DNA from: Palsa-506 sp963786975
GTDB lineage: Bacteria > Actinomycetota > Actinomycetes > Streptosporangiales > Streptosporangiaceae
Length of the DNA: 64,000 nt
Assembly: GCA_963786975.1 (NCBI GenBank)
Contig: CAWBBE010000001.1
Span: forward strand, 1-64,000
Direction of reading: 5' to 3'
The translations under genes and the position numbers were made by a program. The notes below the pieces were generated by a model, which was given only the letters and a program-made list of their open reading frames with translations, was not told the DNA's origin and did no database searches. Each line of letters begins with the position of its first letter. Position 1 is the first letter of the stretch. Of this stretch, positions 55,943 to 64,000 are shown piece by piece.

Positions 55943-56269
55943 TCAGCTGACGGATCTATGAAGCCGCGAGCACGACCGGGAGCCCGCGGGCCGGATGGCG
56001 CCGGCGCCTGACCCGCTGAACGCCAGGCCAGTCCCCCGTACTCGGGGCAATATCCCAGCCCTCAGCAGCGACGACTTACCCGCGCCAGAAACCCCCGACA
56101 CGACCAGCAGGCCCGGGCCAGCTAGCTGCCGCGACATTAACTCCAGCAGCTGAGCGGTGGCCGCCCCCCGGCCGAAGAACGGCGCGTCCTGCTCCTCGAA
56201 GGCACTTAACCCACGGTAGGGGAATCGATCACTCCCGAAACGCTGACCAAGGGCGGCAGCGCAACCCAT
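55943..56269 (-). pseudogene. nSTAND1 NTPase, N-terminal stump
   Basis: The frame contains FPYRGLSAFEEQDAPFFGRG (entry motif) and VVSGVSGAGKSSLLRAGILP (Walker A), then degenerates into Ser/Arg-rich sequence within 25 residues. The Walker B, sensor and effector parts of a normal 600-1,300-aa protein are missing. It is a second, dead member of the family found intact at 26295-27734. Confidence 0.78.
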
Positions 56270-56338
56270 CGGTCGTTGTCCTGCCGGTTGTGGTCCCCGA
56301 CTTGCACGACCCCGTTCACGCGCAGTAATCCCCTCACA

Positions 56339-57223
56339 TTACGGCAACCCGGCGGGCTCTTGCCCTTCGGCGGCGGCAGGCTGGCGGTCCAGCGCGATGA
56401 GCCGGTAGCAAAGCTCTACCAGCACCAGGCCGATCGCCGCCTCGGCCAGCGCCTCGGCAATCCCCCGGATGGCCAGGATTTCCAGCACCGCCGCCACGCT
56501 GATCGGGTCGGGAGCGACCGAATCTATCTCGCTCGCCACCGTCACGGGCAGCGTCACCAGCAGCGCTACCGCCCAGAAATGCTGCCGGACGAGGTGCGCG
56601 GACCGGCGCAACGCCGCGATAACCGGCCTGTTCTCGATCTCGATCACCGGCCCGACGACCGCGCAGAGGTTGATCGCAACCAGCCCCGGGATCACCAGCG
56701 CGACCAGCCCGACGACGACGAGCAGGACCACCAGCACGTCGGCCAGGACCAGGCGGCCCCACGGCAGGGTCCGCAGCACCCGCCGGACCGATGTGGTGCT
56801 TTCCTTGCCATCCTCCCCCTCGCCGACCAGCCTGCCGAGGAACCCGGACAGGAAGACCGGCCCCAGCAGGCTCACGCCGGACGCGCTCAAATCGGCGAGG
56901 AGCGACAGCGGCAAGTTGGCCCGGTCGACGAGGTCATCGACAGCGATCTCGGCCAGCGCGGTCACGATGGACACGACGATGGCGACGGCAAGAATCCGCC
57001 ACACGTGACGCCTGCCCGCACGCGCCGCCGCCGCAACTATCTCGCCGACGGGCAGGGCCGGGCGGGGCTGGCCGCGGCCGGCCGCCCCGCGCTTCCCCGG
57101 CTCCGGCCGTTCAGCCGGCCGGCCGGACCGCCCGGCCTGCCGCCGGTCCGCCCCGCCACCGGCTCCCTGGTCCGCCTCAGCGAGACGTCGCTGCTCCTTC
57201 CGTCGTGACCGGCGAATCCTCAT
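56339..57223 (-). CDS. Polytopic membrane protein (GDPD-membrane-domain-like)
   Basis: A 294-aa protein with a ~60-residue basic, disordered N-terminus (MRIRRSRRKEQRRLAEADQG). About six membrane segments follow, including WRILAVAIVVSIVTALAEIA, VLADVLVVLLVVVGLVALVI and HFWAVALLVTLPVTVASEID. The VIPGLVAINLCAVVGPVIEI motif resembles the membrane domain found in glycerophosphodiesterase-type and DUF-labelled actinobacterial proteins. No catalytic motif. Role unknown. Confidence 0.65.
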   Translation of the reverse strand: MRIRRSRRKEQRRLAEADQGAGGGADRRQAGRSGRPAERPEPGKRGAAGRGQPRPALPVGEIVAAAARAGRRHVWRILAVAIVVSIVTALAEIAVDDLVDRANLPLSLLADLSASGVSLLGPVFLSGFLGRLVGEGEDGKESTTSVRRVLRTLPWGRLVLADVLVVLLVVVGLVALVIPGLVAINLCAVVGPVIEIENRPVIAALRRSAHLVRQHFWAVALLVTLPVTVASEIDSVAPDPISVAAVLEILAIRGIAEALAEAAIGLVLVELCYRLIALDRQPAAAEGQEPAGLP

Positions 57224-57397
57224 GGCATGCCACGCTACGTGGCACGATGCGGCACGTCAGAGCCAGGTGATCATTCTCCGGAGAGCACCCGGGCGCGGCC
57301 GGCTGGCCGGCTGGGCGGCTTCCAGCGGCAGCGGCATTAGCTGCGGCCTGCGGACCGCCAAGCCAAGACGGTTGATCCCGCTTGCCCGAGGCCGCCG

Positions 57398-59911
57398 TTA
57401 GAGCAGGCCCAGATCCACAGCCCGCTCTATCGCTGCCGAGCGCGATGACACCCCGAGCTTCTGGTAGATCGACCGCAGGTGGGACTTCACCGTGTTGTGC
57501 GAGATGTAAAGGGCCCCGGCTATCTGCACGTAGTTGCTGGTCGGCAGCAGGTTGAGTACTCGCGTTTCGGCGGAGGTCAGCGGCGCTGCGCCCGGGCCGC
57601 CGGATCGGGCCGCATCCGGCTGCGCGGCGCGCACCTCCACCGCCGCATCGATGAGCCGCTCCAGGAACGGATCCGGTTGCATCTGGGCTGAATGCTCGAC
57701 CAGGTAACGGGTCACCTGGGGCGCGGTCGTAACAACCGTATGGAGGAAGCCTCCGTGACGTGCTGTCCGGAGCAATCCGGCGACGAGGCTAGCCACCTCG
57801 GGATCGCCGCGCTCGATCGCGGCGGCGGCCAGCAGCACCTGGCGGACCAGCGCGGCTCGCGGCGTCAGGTGCCCAAGCGATCGCTCGTCTAGGTACCCCA
57901 GGGCGGCGTGATGATCATTCGCGGCGAGGGCGACCCTGGCCAGCAGCAGACCGCGCCGCGCGGCGGGCAGGCCGTCCGCCAGCCCGGCCGCCGAGCGCAG
58001 GTCGCCAAGCGAAAGGCGCAACAGCGCCTCCATCTCGTCGGCCCGGGCGAGGAGCTCGGACTTCGTTCCGGCCAGGACCAGGCGCGCCGCTTCGACGCTC
58101 GCCAGCGCGTCGCGGATCTGCGCGCGGGCGGCCCAGATCGCGGCGCGGTCGAGCAGGGCAAGGAACTCAAACACGGGCCGGAAACGCTCAGATATGGCTA
58201 GCGCACGCTCGGTGAGGTGCTCCGCTGTGCCGAGATCCCGCCGCTCGAGCGCGGCGCCTGCCAGGGCGCGCAGGTAGTCCACCGCGAAGGGGTGCTGCTT
58301 GAATCCCAGGCGCGCCGCGGCCGCGTCGGCGGCGGTGGCGAGCTCGGCGGCCTCGGCCGGGTGCCCGGCGTCGAACCGGGCGATGGCCTGTGCCCCGCGC
58401 ACATCGACGAGCCTGGCGGCCGCGGCCAGCGAGGGCATCGCCAGGGCCGTGGCGACCTCACGGTCAACCGCCTCGAAGTCTTCCAGCCAGGTATAGGCAC
58501 GGAGCAGGATGAGCGGCACGCCGAAGGCCCACTCGTCGCCGAGCATGCCGCGCATCTCGATGCTCCGCGCGGCGAGGGCGTAGCGCACGGCCTCGGCCGC
58601 CGCACCGGTCAGCGCACAGTGCAGTGACCGCATCGCCGCGAGCCGGGCAGCCAGCCGCGAGTCAGGCGGGATCGCCGGCTGGGTGCGCTCGAGCAGGTCC
58701 AGGTACTCGCCACCGCGAGCCGCGTTGCCCCACAACAGCAGGTCGGCCGCCAGGGCCAGCAGCCGGTCAGGAGCATCTGCGAGCACCGAGGGCTCGACCA
58801 TGCTGAGGTCGAGCGCCGACGGAAGCGCCGGATCGTGCAGGAGGTCGGCGGCCACCCGCTCTTGCAGCAAGGCCAGCGCCCGCCCGGCCTGCCGGGCCGC
58901 CAGGTAGTGGCGGGTCGCTCCCCGCGTGTCGTCCGCGGACTCCAGCCATTCAGCTACCCGGAGCTGGAGCGCGGTCTCCCGCGCCCGGTCCATGGCCAGC
59001 AGCTCGGCGCGCAGCACATGATGGACGAGATGGTGGTAGCGGTAGCTCGTCCGGTCATCATCGAGTGCCACGATGAAGAGGTTGGCCGCGTCGACGCGGC
59101 GCAGCAGCGCCGCCGCGTCCTGCCTGCCGGTGACGGCTGCGCAGGCCTCAGCGGTCAGCTCGTCCAGGACAGAGGTCTCCAGCATGAAGGCAGCCACCTC
59201 GGGTGACTGCTGCTCGAGAACCTCGGAGACGAAGTACTCGGCGATCGCGTTGCTGCGGACATCCAGCGCACGCGCCACCTGTGCTGGGTTCATGGCTCCG
59301 CGCAGCGTCAGCGCCGCCATCTGCAGGGCCGCGGCCCAGCCTTCGCTGCGCTGGTGCAGCAGCGCGAGCTCATCGGCGGCGACCTGCACGCCGAAGTTCT
59401 CAAGCAGAGCGCGGCTCTCGGCCAGCGAGAGATACAGGTCGCGGTCGCGAAGCTCGCATAGCTCACCTGACAGGCGCAGCCGGTGCAGCCGCAGCGGCGG
59501 GTCGGCGCGGCTGGCCAGGATCAGCTGCACAGTGCTGGCCGGCCATCGCGCCACGAGATCGGTCATGGCCCCGGCGGCCGCAGCCGCCGCGATATGGAAG
59601 TCATCAACGATGATCGTCGACCCGGCGGGCAGCTTCGCGGCGTCGTTCGTGATCGAGGCGGTCACGTCGGCGGACATCGCGCCGTCCATCGCGAGCAACT
59701 CGGCGGCATCAGCGCCGAACCAGGGCGCTATGGCCCGAGGGGCCTCGATGAACGCCGCCCAGAACCGGAGCGGGTCGGCGTCGGCCTCGTCACAGGACAG
59801 CCAGGACGTCGTGCCAGCATCTCGGGTGGCCGCCCAGCTCGACAGCAGCACGCTCTTGCCCGCGCATGAACGGAGCAGGCTGCGAGGCGCACAACGTGCA
59901 ACCACGAACAT
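57398..59911 (-). CDS. LAL/MalT-type LuxR regulator, N-terminally truncated
   Basis: An 837-aa frame. It enters the family abruptly at CAGKSVLLSSWAATRD, i.e. inside Walker A; the ~40 residues normally before it (PxxxVxRxxLxxxL...GPAG) are absent. The rest is intact: IIVDDFHIA (Walker B), LILASRADPPLRLHRLRLSG, YRYHHLVHHVLRAEL, TPR-like middle and the C-terminal LuxR HTH LTSAETRVLNLLPTSNYVQI and HNTVKSHLRSIYQKLGVSSR. Without a complete P-loop ATP control is probably lost. The break lies 15 bp from the divergent small gene at 59896. Confidence 0.82.
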   Translation of the reverse strand: MFVVARCAPRSLLRSCAGKSVLLSSWAATRDAGTTSWLSCDEADADPLRFWAAFIEAPRAIAPWFGADAAELLAMDGAMSADVTASITNDAAKLPAGSTIIVDDFHIAAAAAAGAMTDLVARWPASTVQLILASRADPPLRLHRLRLSGELCELRDRDLYLSLAESRALLENFGVQVAADELALLHQRSEGWAAALQMAALTLRGAMNPAQVARALDVRSNAIAEYFVSEVLEQQSPEVAAFMLETSVLDELTAEACAAVTGRQDAAALLRRVDAANLFIVALDDDRTSYRYHHLVHHVLRAELLAMDRARETALQLRVAEWLESADDTRGATRHYLAARQAGRALALLQERVAADLLHDPALPSALDLSMVEPSVLADAPDRLLALAADLLLWGNAARGGEYLDLLERTQPAIPPDSRLAARLAAMRSLHCALTGAAAEAVRYALAARSIEMRGMLGDEWAFGVPLILLRAYTWLEDFEAVDREVATALAMPSLAAAARLVDVRGAQAIARFDAGHPAEAAELATAADAAAARLGFKQHPFAVDYLRALAGAALERRDLGTAEHLTERALAISERFRPVFEFLALLDRAAIWAARAQIRDALASVEAARLVLAGTKSELLARADEMEALLRLSLGDLRSAAGLADGLPAARRGLLLARVALAANDHHAALGYLDERSLGHLTPRAALVRQVLLAAAAIERGDPEVASLVAGLLRTARHGGFLHTVVTTAPQVTRYLVEHSAQMQPDPFLERLIDAAVEVRAAQPDAARSGGPGAAPLTSAETRVLNLLPTSNYVQIAGALYISHNTVKSHLRSIYQKLGVSSRSAAIERAVDLGLL

Positions 59912-60114
59912 TCGAGATCACTTTCATCGGCCAGGCGGGTACCGTGCTACGCGCCGAGTTCGACGACTGTGCGGTCAGCGTGGGCGCCGGCACCACCACG
60001 CTCCGTGCCGAACTCCTAGATCAGAGCGCCCTACTCGGGCTGATCCAGCGGGTCACCGGCCTTGGGCTCGAGCTCATCGAGGTACGCGTCGCGGCGCCGC
60101 TGGCCGCGGAATGA
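59896..60114 (+). CDS. Small conserved-looking protein divergent from the LAL regulator
   Basis: A 72-aa protein from GTG 59896 (ATG 59866 is in frame but adds a non-conserved tail and overlaps the truncated regulator). VQPRTFEITFIGQAGTVLRA, DDCAVSVGAGTTTLRAELLD and LIQRVTGLGLELIEVRV form an alternating beta-strand/helix layout. Proteins with this pattern occur next to LuxR-type regulators in actinobacteria. Function is unknown. Confidence 0.65.
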   Translation: MQPRTFEITFIGQAGTVLRAEFDDCAVSVGAGTTTLRAELLDQSALLGLIQRVTGLGLELIEVRVAAPLAAE

Positions 60115-60238
60115 CCGGGATCACATGGCCCTGCGGCTGACGTCACCAGGCCCGGAGCCCGGCATTTTCGGCCCAAACGGGCTATCGCGGCGAGCCGGCC
60201 ACGAGCCGGCTCCGGCGCCCGCGCAGCGTGAGCGCCCG

Positions 60239-60505
60239 CTAGGCTGAGGACCAGGCGGCCAGCTGCATGTCCCGTCGCTCCGCCGTGCGCGCACTGTCCT
60301 GACCACTGTCAGCCGGCCGCGCCGAGCGGGTAGTCCAGCGTTCGGTGCAGCCCAGCGTGTCCAGGCAATACCAGCGGATGTCGGCGCAGGCGCTGGTCCC
60401 GTCGGCCACCATCTGGCTGGCCGGCAGGCGGATGCCGCACATCCAGCAGGACTCGACAACGGCAGGCCCCGCCGCGGCGAGGGTCCAACGCTCGTGATCG
60501 GGCAT
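60239..60505 (-). CDS. Small Cys-rich (zinc-binding) protein
   Basis: An 88-aa protein; GGAGGGGAG sits 8 bp before ATG 60505. ESCWMCGIRLPASQMVADG carries a CxxC and is followed by SACADIRWYCLDTLGCTERW with three more Cys, consistent with a zinc finger. The tail is Arg/Ser-rich. No characterised relative recognised. Possibly a small regulatory or toxin-related protein. Confidence 0.6.
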   Translation of the reverse strand: MPDHERWTLAAAGPAVVESCWMCGIRLPASQMVADGTSACADIRWYCLDTLGCTERWTTRSARPADSGQDSARTAERRDMQLAAWSSA

Positions 60506-61147
60506 GATCAGCTCCCCTCCGGGACCAGCCGACGCGAACCTGGTTCCCCGTATGTCACCGTACATGTGCGCCATCATGACGCTTCCTCCCCGGCAAAGCG
60601 CCCCGGCTCACCGTCTGGACTCTCGAATCCCCCACGGTCCTACCATCGAATCACAGTCCGATAAACATACGGCAACCGTTCGGCCTATATGTGAGCCATT
60701 TCGGCGTGGCCTGTGGACATTTTCAATTCCGGCCACCGCGATCGGGCACGGACATTGTTTTCGCAGGTAACGGTCCTTCCAAAGGCGCGGTCAGCCGGGA
60801 ATCCCCAGCGTTATCCCCACGTTACGCACAGATTTTCCGCGCCTTTGCACAAGTCATCCACAGGTCTGCGCACAGGCAAGCGCTGGCTTGCCGCGGCGCC
60901 CGCCTGGGCGACTGCGGGACCACGGCCAGGCCTCCGGACCGCGGGACGCGCGGCCGGTGCAGGCGGTCCCGGCGCCGGCCCTGCTGATTCTGCGCTGGCA
61001 CTGCGGCACCCGGCGGCGGCAGCCGGGCCCGGGCCCGGCTGCCGGGGCCGTCCATCCGTGCCGCGCTGGCGCTGCTCGCCGGGGACCAGGACCATCTCGT
61101 CGGGACTGCCTGGACAGGGCATGCGCGCCGCCGGCTAGCCGGTGCGA
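60506..61147. other. Long intergenic region with an AT-richer core
   Basis: About 640 bp with no supported gene. The 60650-60870 part is clearly lower in GC than the rest of the window and holds the DnaA-box-like cluster listed separately. Confidence 0.45.
60711..60862. other. Cluster of DnaA-box-like 9-mers
   Basis: TGTGGACAT (60712-60720, reverse), TTATCCCCA (60811-60819) and TCATCCACA (60854-60862) each differ by one or two bases from TTATCCACA/TTGTCCACA, with weaker TTACGCACA (60822-60830) in between. They lie in AT-richer DNA lacking genes. Neither dnaA nor dnaN is present, so this is not the standard oriC. Confidence 0.4.
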
Positions 61148-61357
61148 TTAGCCGTCTCGCCGCCACGAAGGCGAGAACATGACCTGAAGGGTTTGCCAGT
61201 ACACCGGGGTGTCCTCTTGGCTGGCTTCCCCGCGCGGGGCAGCTGGCAGAACGCTAGCGGGGGCTTCTCGGCCCGCGTGCCGTGCCTGCAGGCGTTCTGT
61301 CGGCCGGCCTTCCTGCACCGGGTGGCCTGCCGACGACGGGTAAAGCCTCGGAGTCAT
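61148..61357 (-). CDS. Possible small gene (69 aa)
   Basis: ATG 61357 is preceded by AAGGAACC. The product MTPRLYPSSAGHPVQEGRPT... is basic, without recognised domains. It is kept at low confidence because the ribosome site is good and the region is otherwise empty. Confidence 0.22.
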   Translation of the reverse strand: MTPRLYPSSAGHPVQEGRPTERLQARHAGREAPASVLPAAPRGEASQEDTPVYWQTLQVMFSPSWRRDG

Positions 61358-61583
61358 AGGGGTTCCTTCAGCTCGGGGTCGCCGAGAAGCTTTGCTGGCC
61401 GTGGCGGCGGTTCCCCGTCGTGTCCTGGGTGGCAATAGTGTTGCGGATTTTTGCTGTTTCCTGCCGGACGTCAACCGCGACACGCCGGTGTTCTGCCCGG
61501 TATCCGGCCTGGGCGCGCTGAATGTTCCGTCAGGCCAGGGATTGGGCGGTGCAGGCCGGGGGGTTCGGCTCGGCAGCCACGTC

Positions 61584-62240
61584 TCAGCTCCGGATTTTCA
61601 TCTCGTCCACGATGGCGCCCAGCGCCGCCGCCGTGGCTGGCGTGATCCCGAACCGGCCGGGATCGGGGACCGCGGCAGAGCCGTGCACGACACCTGCCTC
61701 CGCGGGCTCCCAGTTGATGCCGGCATGATCAAGGATGGCGCGCATGGGTGCGTTCTCGGCGATAACATCGGCGGAAAAGCGCGAGATGCCGTTGCGCCGG
61801 GCGGCGATGGCAACCGCTCCCATCAGCAGCGTTCCCAGTCCCCGTTCCTGGAACTCATCCTTGATCAGGAAGCTGATTTCGGCCGCTGCCCGGTCAGCAG
61901 CCAGCCGGACATAAGTGACGCCACCCACCAGGACGTCAGCACTGTCTACGGCCGCCCAGGCGAAGTGATCGACGTAGTCGATCTCCGTCAGATACCGGGC
62001 CAGCGCCGGAGTTACCCGTTCCCCGCCGAGGAAACGCCGGTAGCGCGTCCTCGCCGAGAACAGCGGCTCCCCCTGCATAAGCTCGCGCTGGTCGCCGGGG
62101 CAGATCGGGCGGAGCCCGGCGGTGCTGCCGTCGCGGAACGTGACCGGCACCGGAACCATGCTCGCGGCCAGGCGCTGCCGGGCCTTGATCACCGCGACAA
62201 TCGCATCCCGGTCACTTAACACATCGCCGCCAGCCAGCAC
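61584..62240 (-). CDS. GNAT acetyltransferase, Pat-like
   Basis: A 218-aa protein. The N-terminal TFRDGSTAGLRPICPGDQRE plus LFSARTRYRRFLGG is the opening of the protein-lysine acetyltransferase (Pat) GNAT domain. AEISFLIKDEFQERGLGTLL contains the acetyl-CoA loop (R-x-x-G-x-G variant) and VIAENAPMRAILDHAGINWE follows. The cyclic-AMP-binding domain that precedes this in mycobacterial Pat is absent. It probably acetylates metabolic enzymes such as acyl-CoA synthetases. Start ATG 62240; ATG 62153 is an alternative. Confidence 0.78.
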   Translation of the reverse strand: MLAGGDVLSDRDAIVAVIKARQRLAASMVPVPVTFRDGSTAGLRPICPGDQRELMQGEPLFSARTRYRRFLGGERVTPALARYLTEIDYVDHFAWAAVDSADVLVGGVTYVRLAADRAAAEISFLIKDEFQERGLGTLLMGAVAIAARRNGISRFSADVIAENAPMRAILDHAGINWEPAEAGVVHGSAAVPDPGRFGITPATAAALGAIVDEMKIRS

Positions 62241-62539
62241 AAGGAAGGATCATGTCAGCTATCTTGACCTATCTGCCCGGCGGCGAAACACTCACCCGGC
62301 CGGCTAAATGCGGCGGCGGAAGCAACGTGTAGCCCAATGGGTAAGTGCTAGGTCGCGGCAGGCTTGATATGGTCAGGCGCCGTGGGCGGCATTGCCCCTG
62401 GCGCCTAGTCCGGCCGGAGCCGGAGACTGGATTCCGCCCGTTCCCGCCGCGCGAGGCGCTACTGATCACTTCACTGCCTTACCGCCAGGGCAGGCAGCCT
62501 GACAGTCGGCAGGAGCCGGTCAACGTGAAAGGAATTGCC

Positions 62540-63460
62540 ATGGCTGCCCTGGCATTCACCATCGACCCGGATGAGTTACTGGGGTTAAGTGCCCTCATCG
62601 AAATGGGCCGGGCGGCGGATACCGGTGATGCTGACCCAGTTACCGGCACCGATGCCGTGCGCAAGGCGCGGGCGCTGATGCGCAGGGCGCTGGCGGACGA
62701 GCTGGAGGAAGCTGGCCTGCCGTGGGCTCCGTCCGCGGAAGCAGTCAGGAAGCGCGCCGCCGCGGCCGCGCCGCCGGCCAGTGCCATGAGCAGGCTCAGC
62801 AGAAACAAGAAGGTGCGGAAATACCTCAGGTACGTTATGACCGTCGCGGTATTGGTCGTGCTCTGGGGCGGTTACATCCAGCGATGGAAGTGGACGGGCT
62901 TCCCGGCGAACGATCAGCTGTGGGACTGGCTCAGCCTCCTGCTGCTGCCGGTCGTCCTGGGCACTATCCCGCTCTGGATCCAGAACCGGGAATTCATCGG
63001 GCGGCCCAGGCGCGTTGCCTACGCAGTCGTCATCATGGCATCGGCCGGGTTCGTGATCGCCAGCTACCTGATCCCGCTTAACTGGACCGGATTTCCTGGC
63101 CAGACGCTATGGACCTGGTTTGAACTGATCCTGCTGCCGGTGGCGCTGACCGGGACGATGGCGCTGACCAGTACGCCGGCCCGCCCGCTGCGCCCGTATC
63201 AGCAGGCAGTCGCTGCCGCCCTTGTCACCGGGTGGATCGTTACCGTGATCGGCGGCTACGCTCTGCAGTGGGCTTGGACTGGCTATGCCGGAAACACTCT
63301 GTGGGACTGGCTCGGCCTGCTGCTGCTGCCTTTGGTGTTCCCGACCATCCTGCTTCCGGCATTGCTCAAGTGGGTCTCGGGCGATGCGGCGGGGCGCGCC
63401 ACGCAGGCGCGCGAGGCGGCGATAGCGCACACTGGACCGCCGGCCGGCCGGATGCCTTAA
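62540..63460 (+). CDS. Membrane protein with three WTG...LWDWL repeats
   Basis: A 306-aa protein; GAAAGGAATTGCC precedes ATG 62540. Residues 1-85 are soluble (FTIDPDELLGLSALIEMGRA). Then three similar ~80-residue units each contain a helix, a W-x-W/N-TG(F/Y) loop and an LW(D/T)W(L/F) helix: KWTGFPANDQLWDWLSLLLL, LNWTGFPGQTLWTWFELILL, WAWTGYAGNTLWDWLGLLLL. Six membrane helices result. The soluble tail is short and Ala-rich. Internal triplication is evident. Function is unknown. Confidence 0.72.
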   Translation: MAALAFTIDPDELLGLSALIEMGRAADTGDADPVTGTDAVRKARALMRRALADELEEAGLPWAPSAEAVRKRAAAAAPPASAMSRLSRNKKVRKYLRYVMTVAVLVVLWGGYIQRWKWTGFPANDQLWDWLSLLLLPVVLGTIPLWIQNREFIGRPRRVAYAVVIMASAGFVIASYLIPLNWTGFPGQTLWTWFELILLPVALTGTMALTSTPARPLRPYQQAVAAALVTGWIVTVIGGYALQWAWTGYAGNTLWDWLGLLLLPLVFPTILLPALLKWVSGDAAGRATQAREAAIAHTGPPAGRMP

Positions 63461-63496
63461 TAGCCTGCGGCCGCGCAGATCGGCGGTGCCCGGGTT

Positions 63497-64000
63497 TCAC
63501 TGGCTGTCGTACTCGTCGTGGCGGCGCCACCAGAAGCCGGTCTCGTTGCGGCCGCGCGGCGCGCGGTCGAGCCACTGGTACATGCCCCACAGGCCGTCCA
63601 GGCCCCGCTCGTAGGCTGAGTAGGTGTGGTAGACGGCGTCATCCTCGATGGCGAACGCGCTGACACCGGGCCCTTCTCGCCGGTACGTTTCCCAGTCGGT
63701 TCCGACAATGCTGGCTGCGAACTCGTCGCGCCCGGAACTGTCCTGGCCGGCTGGCGGCCGGAAGTCCGTCGTGCGGAAGTTGTACTCGACGGCTCCCGAC
63801 TGCCACTGCTCGCTGGTGATCGCCGCCTGGAAGTCGTAATTGAAATCGCTGCCGGATGAGGATGCCCAGCGGAAGGTCCAGCCCATCCGCCGCTTGTACG
63901 CCTGCAGCTTGGCGAGCGGAGCCCGCGACACCGCGCAGAGCGTGACGTCGTGATTCGCGAGGTGGACAACGGAGCCGTTGAAGCCGTCCGCGATCGCCGA
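63497..64000 (-). CDS. DUF899 thioredoxin-like protein (5' end cut by window)
   Basis: The frame is open to the window edge (167 codons visible). AIADGFNGSVVHLANHDVTL, then VSRAPLAKLQAYKRRMGWTF and WASSSGSDFNYDF are the DUF899 core, with HTYSAYERGLDGLWGMYQWL and ETGFWWRRHDEY at the end. These thioredoxin-fold proteins lack the CxxC in this part; function is unclear. The start codon and first ~60-80 residues lie beyond position 64000. Confidence 0.85.
   Translation of the reverse strand, partial: SAIADGFNGSVVHLANHDVTLCAVSRAPLAKLQAYKRRMGWTFRWASSSGSDFNYDFQAAITSEQWQSGAVEYNFRTTDFRPPAGQDSSGRDEFAASIVGTDWETYRREGPGVSAFAIEDDAVYHTYSAYERGLDGLWGMYQWLDRAPRGRNETGFWWRRHDEYDSQ

Noticed and set aside
62310..62345. 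D-arm-like string GTAGCCCAATGGGTAAGT
   Set aside because: No T-arm (GTTCGA) or pairing acceptor within tRNA distance.

Overview
The window is GC-rich DNA from an actinobacterium. The clearest sign is the block fthC (-) / galU - glp(moeA) - moaC - mog - rimJ - glpR(sepX-like) at 1-6234, the conserved actinobacterial neighbourhood also seen around Rv0992c-Rv0996 of M. tuberculosis, here with moaC and mog inserted. GTGA/ATGA stop-start overlaps, GTG starts, leaderless-looking promoters, PadR and DUF397 genes and LAL-type LuxR regulators fit the same phylum. The genus cannot be read from the sequence.

Layout. 1-6.2 kb: conserved core (folate salvage, UDP-glucose, gephyrin-like Glp, molybdopterin genes, GNAT, divisome membrane protein) ending at tRNA-Ala(CGC). 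6.4-13.7 kb: an accessory stretch bracketed by the tRNA and a degenerate 61-bp copy of its 3' part. It holds an IS3 remnant, a broken secreted EEP-family nuclease/phosphatase gene, an M24 peptidase-like gene, a DinB protein, an internally deleted aldo/keto reductase and VapBC. 14-22.3 kb: ordinary metabolism and signalling (DUF2721, alpha/beta hydrolase, a disulfide-less flavoprotein, cyclase plus zinc dehydrogenase, histidine kinase/response regulator operon). 22.8-24.5 kb: a secreted multidomain protein. 24.5-31.7 kb: a graveyard and defence zone. It has truncated integrase, XRE/DUF5753-DUF397 and EEP pieces, then an intact SIR2 - membrane-anchored nSTAND1 NTPase - small hydrophobic protein operon, CorA, a lysA fragment, a cupin and a ruined MntA-HepT pair. 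31.9-39.6 kb: giant membrane M48 protease, dienelactone hydrolase, AbrB/RelE toxin-antitoxin, K+ channel, secreted-repeat membrane protein.

40.2-47.8 kb: an ECF sigma factor operon, small membrane proteins, an FtsH-like protease, a secreted-repeat protein, a damaged ABC1 kinase and a PadR operon. Three perfect-length 19-bp dyads (CTACTA...TTAGTAG), plus a weaker fourth, sit at gene starts here and look like one local regulon. 47.8-64 kb: isochorismatase-like protein, tricorn-like S41 protease, TauD-like oxygenase, receiver-flavoprotein fusion, zinc-ribbon proteins, an nSTAND1 stump, a LAL regulator missing its N-terminus, a DnaA-box-like cluster, a Pat-like acetyltransferase, a triple-repeat membrane protein and a DUF899 gene running off the end.

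Two points colour everything. First, at least a dozen otherwise well-conserved genes, including galU, glp, moaC, padR and the S41 protease, carry single-base frame breaks, several in identical local contexts. Sequencing or assembly indels are the first suspicion, although some genes (aldo/keto reductase, lysA, MntA-HepT, integrase, nSTAND1 stump) are truly deleted. Second, the best candidate for an undescribed system is the SIR2 / tail-anchored nSTAND1 / small-TM operon at 26.07-28.69 kb, probably an NAD+-depleting antiphage module whose NTPase has membrane segments where most relatives have sensor repeats.
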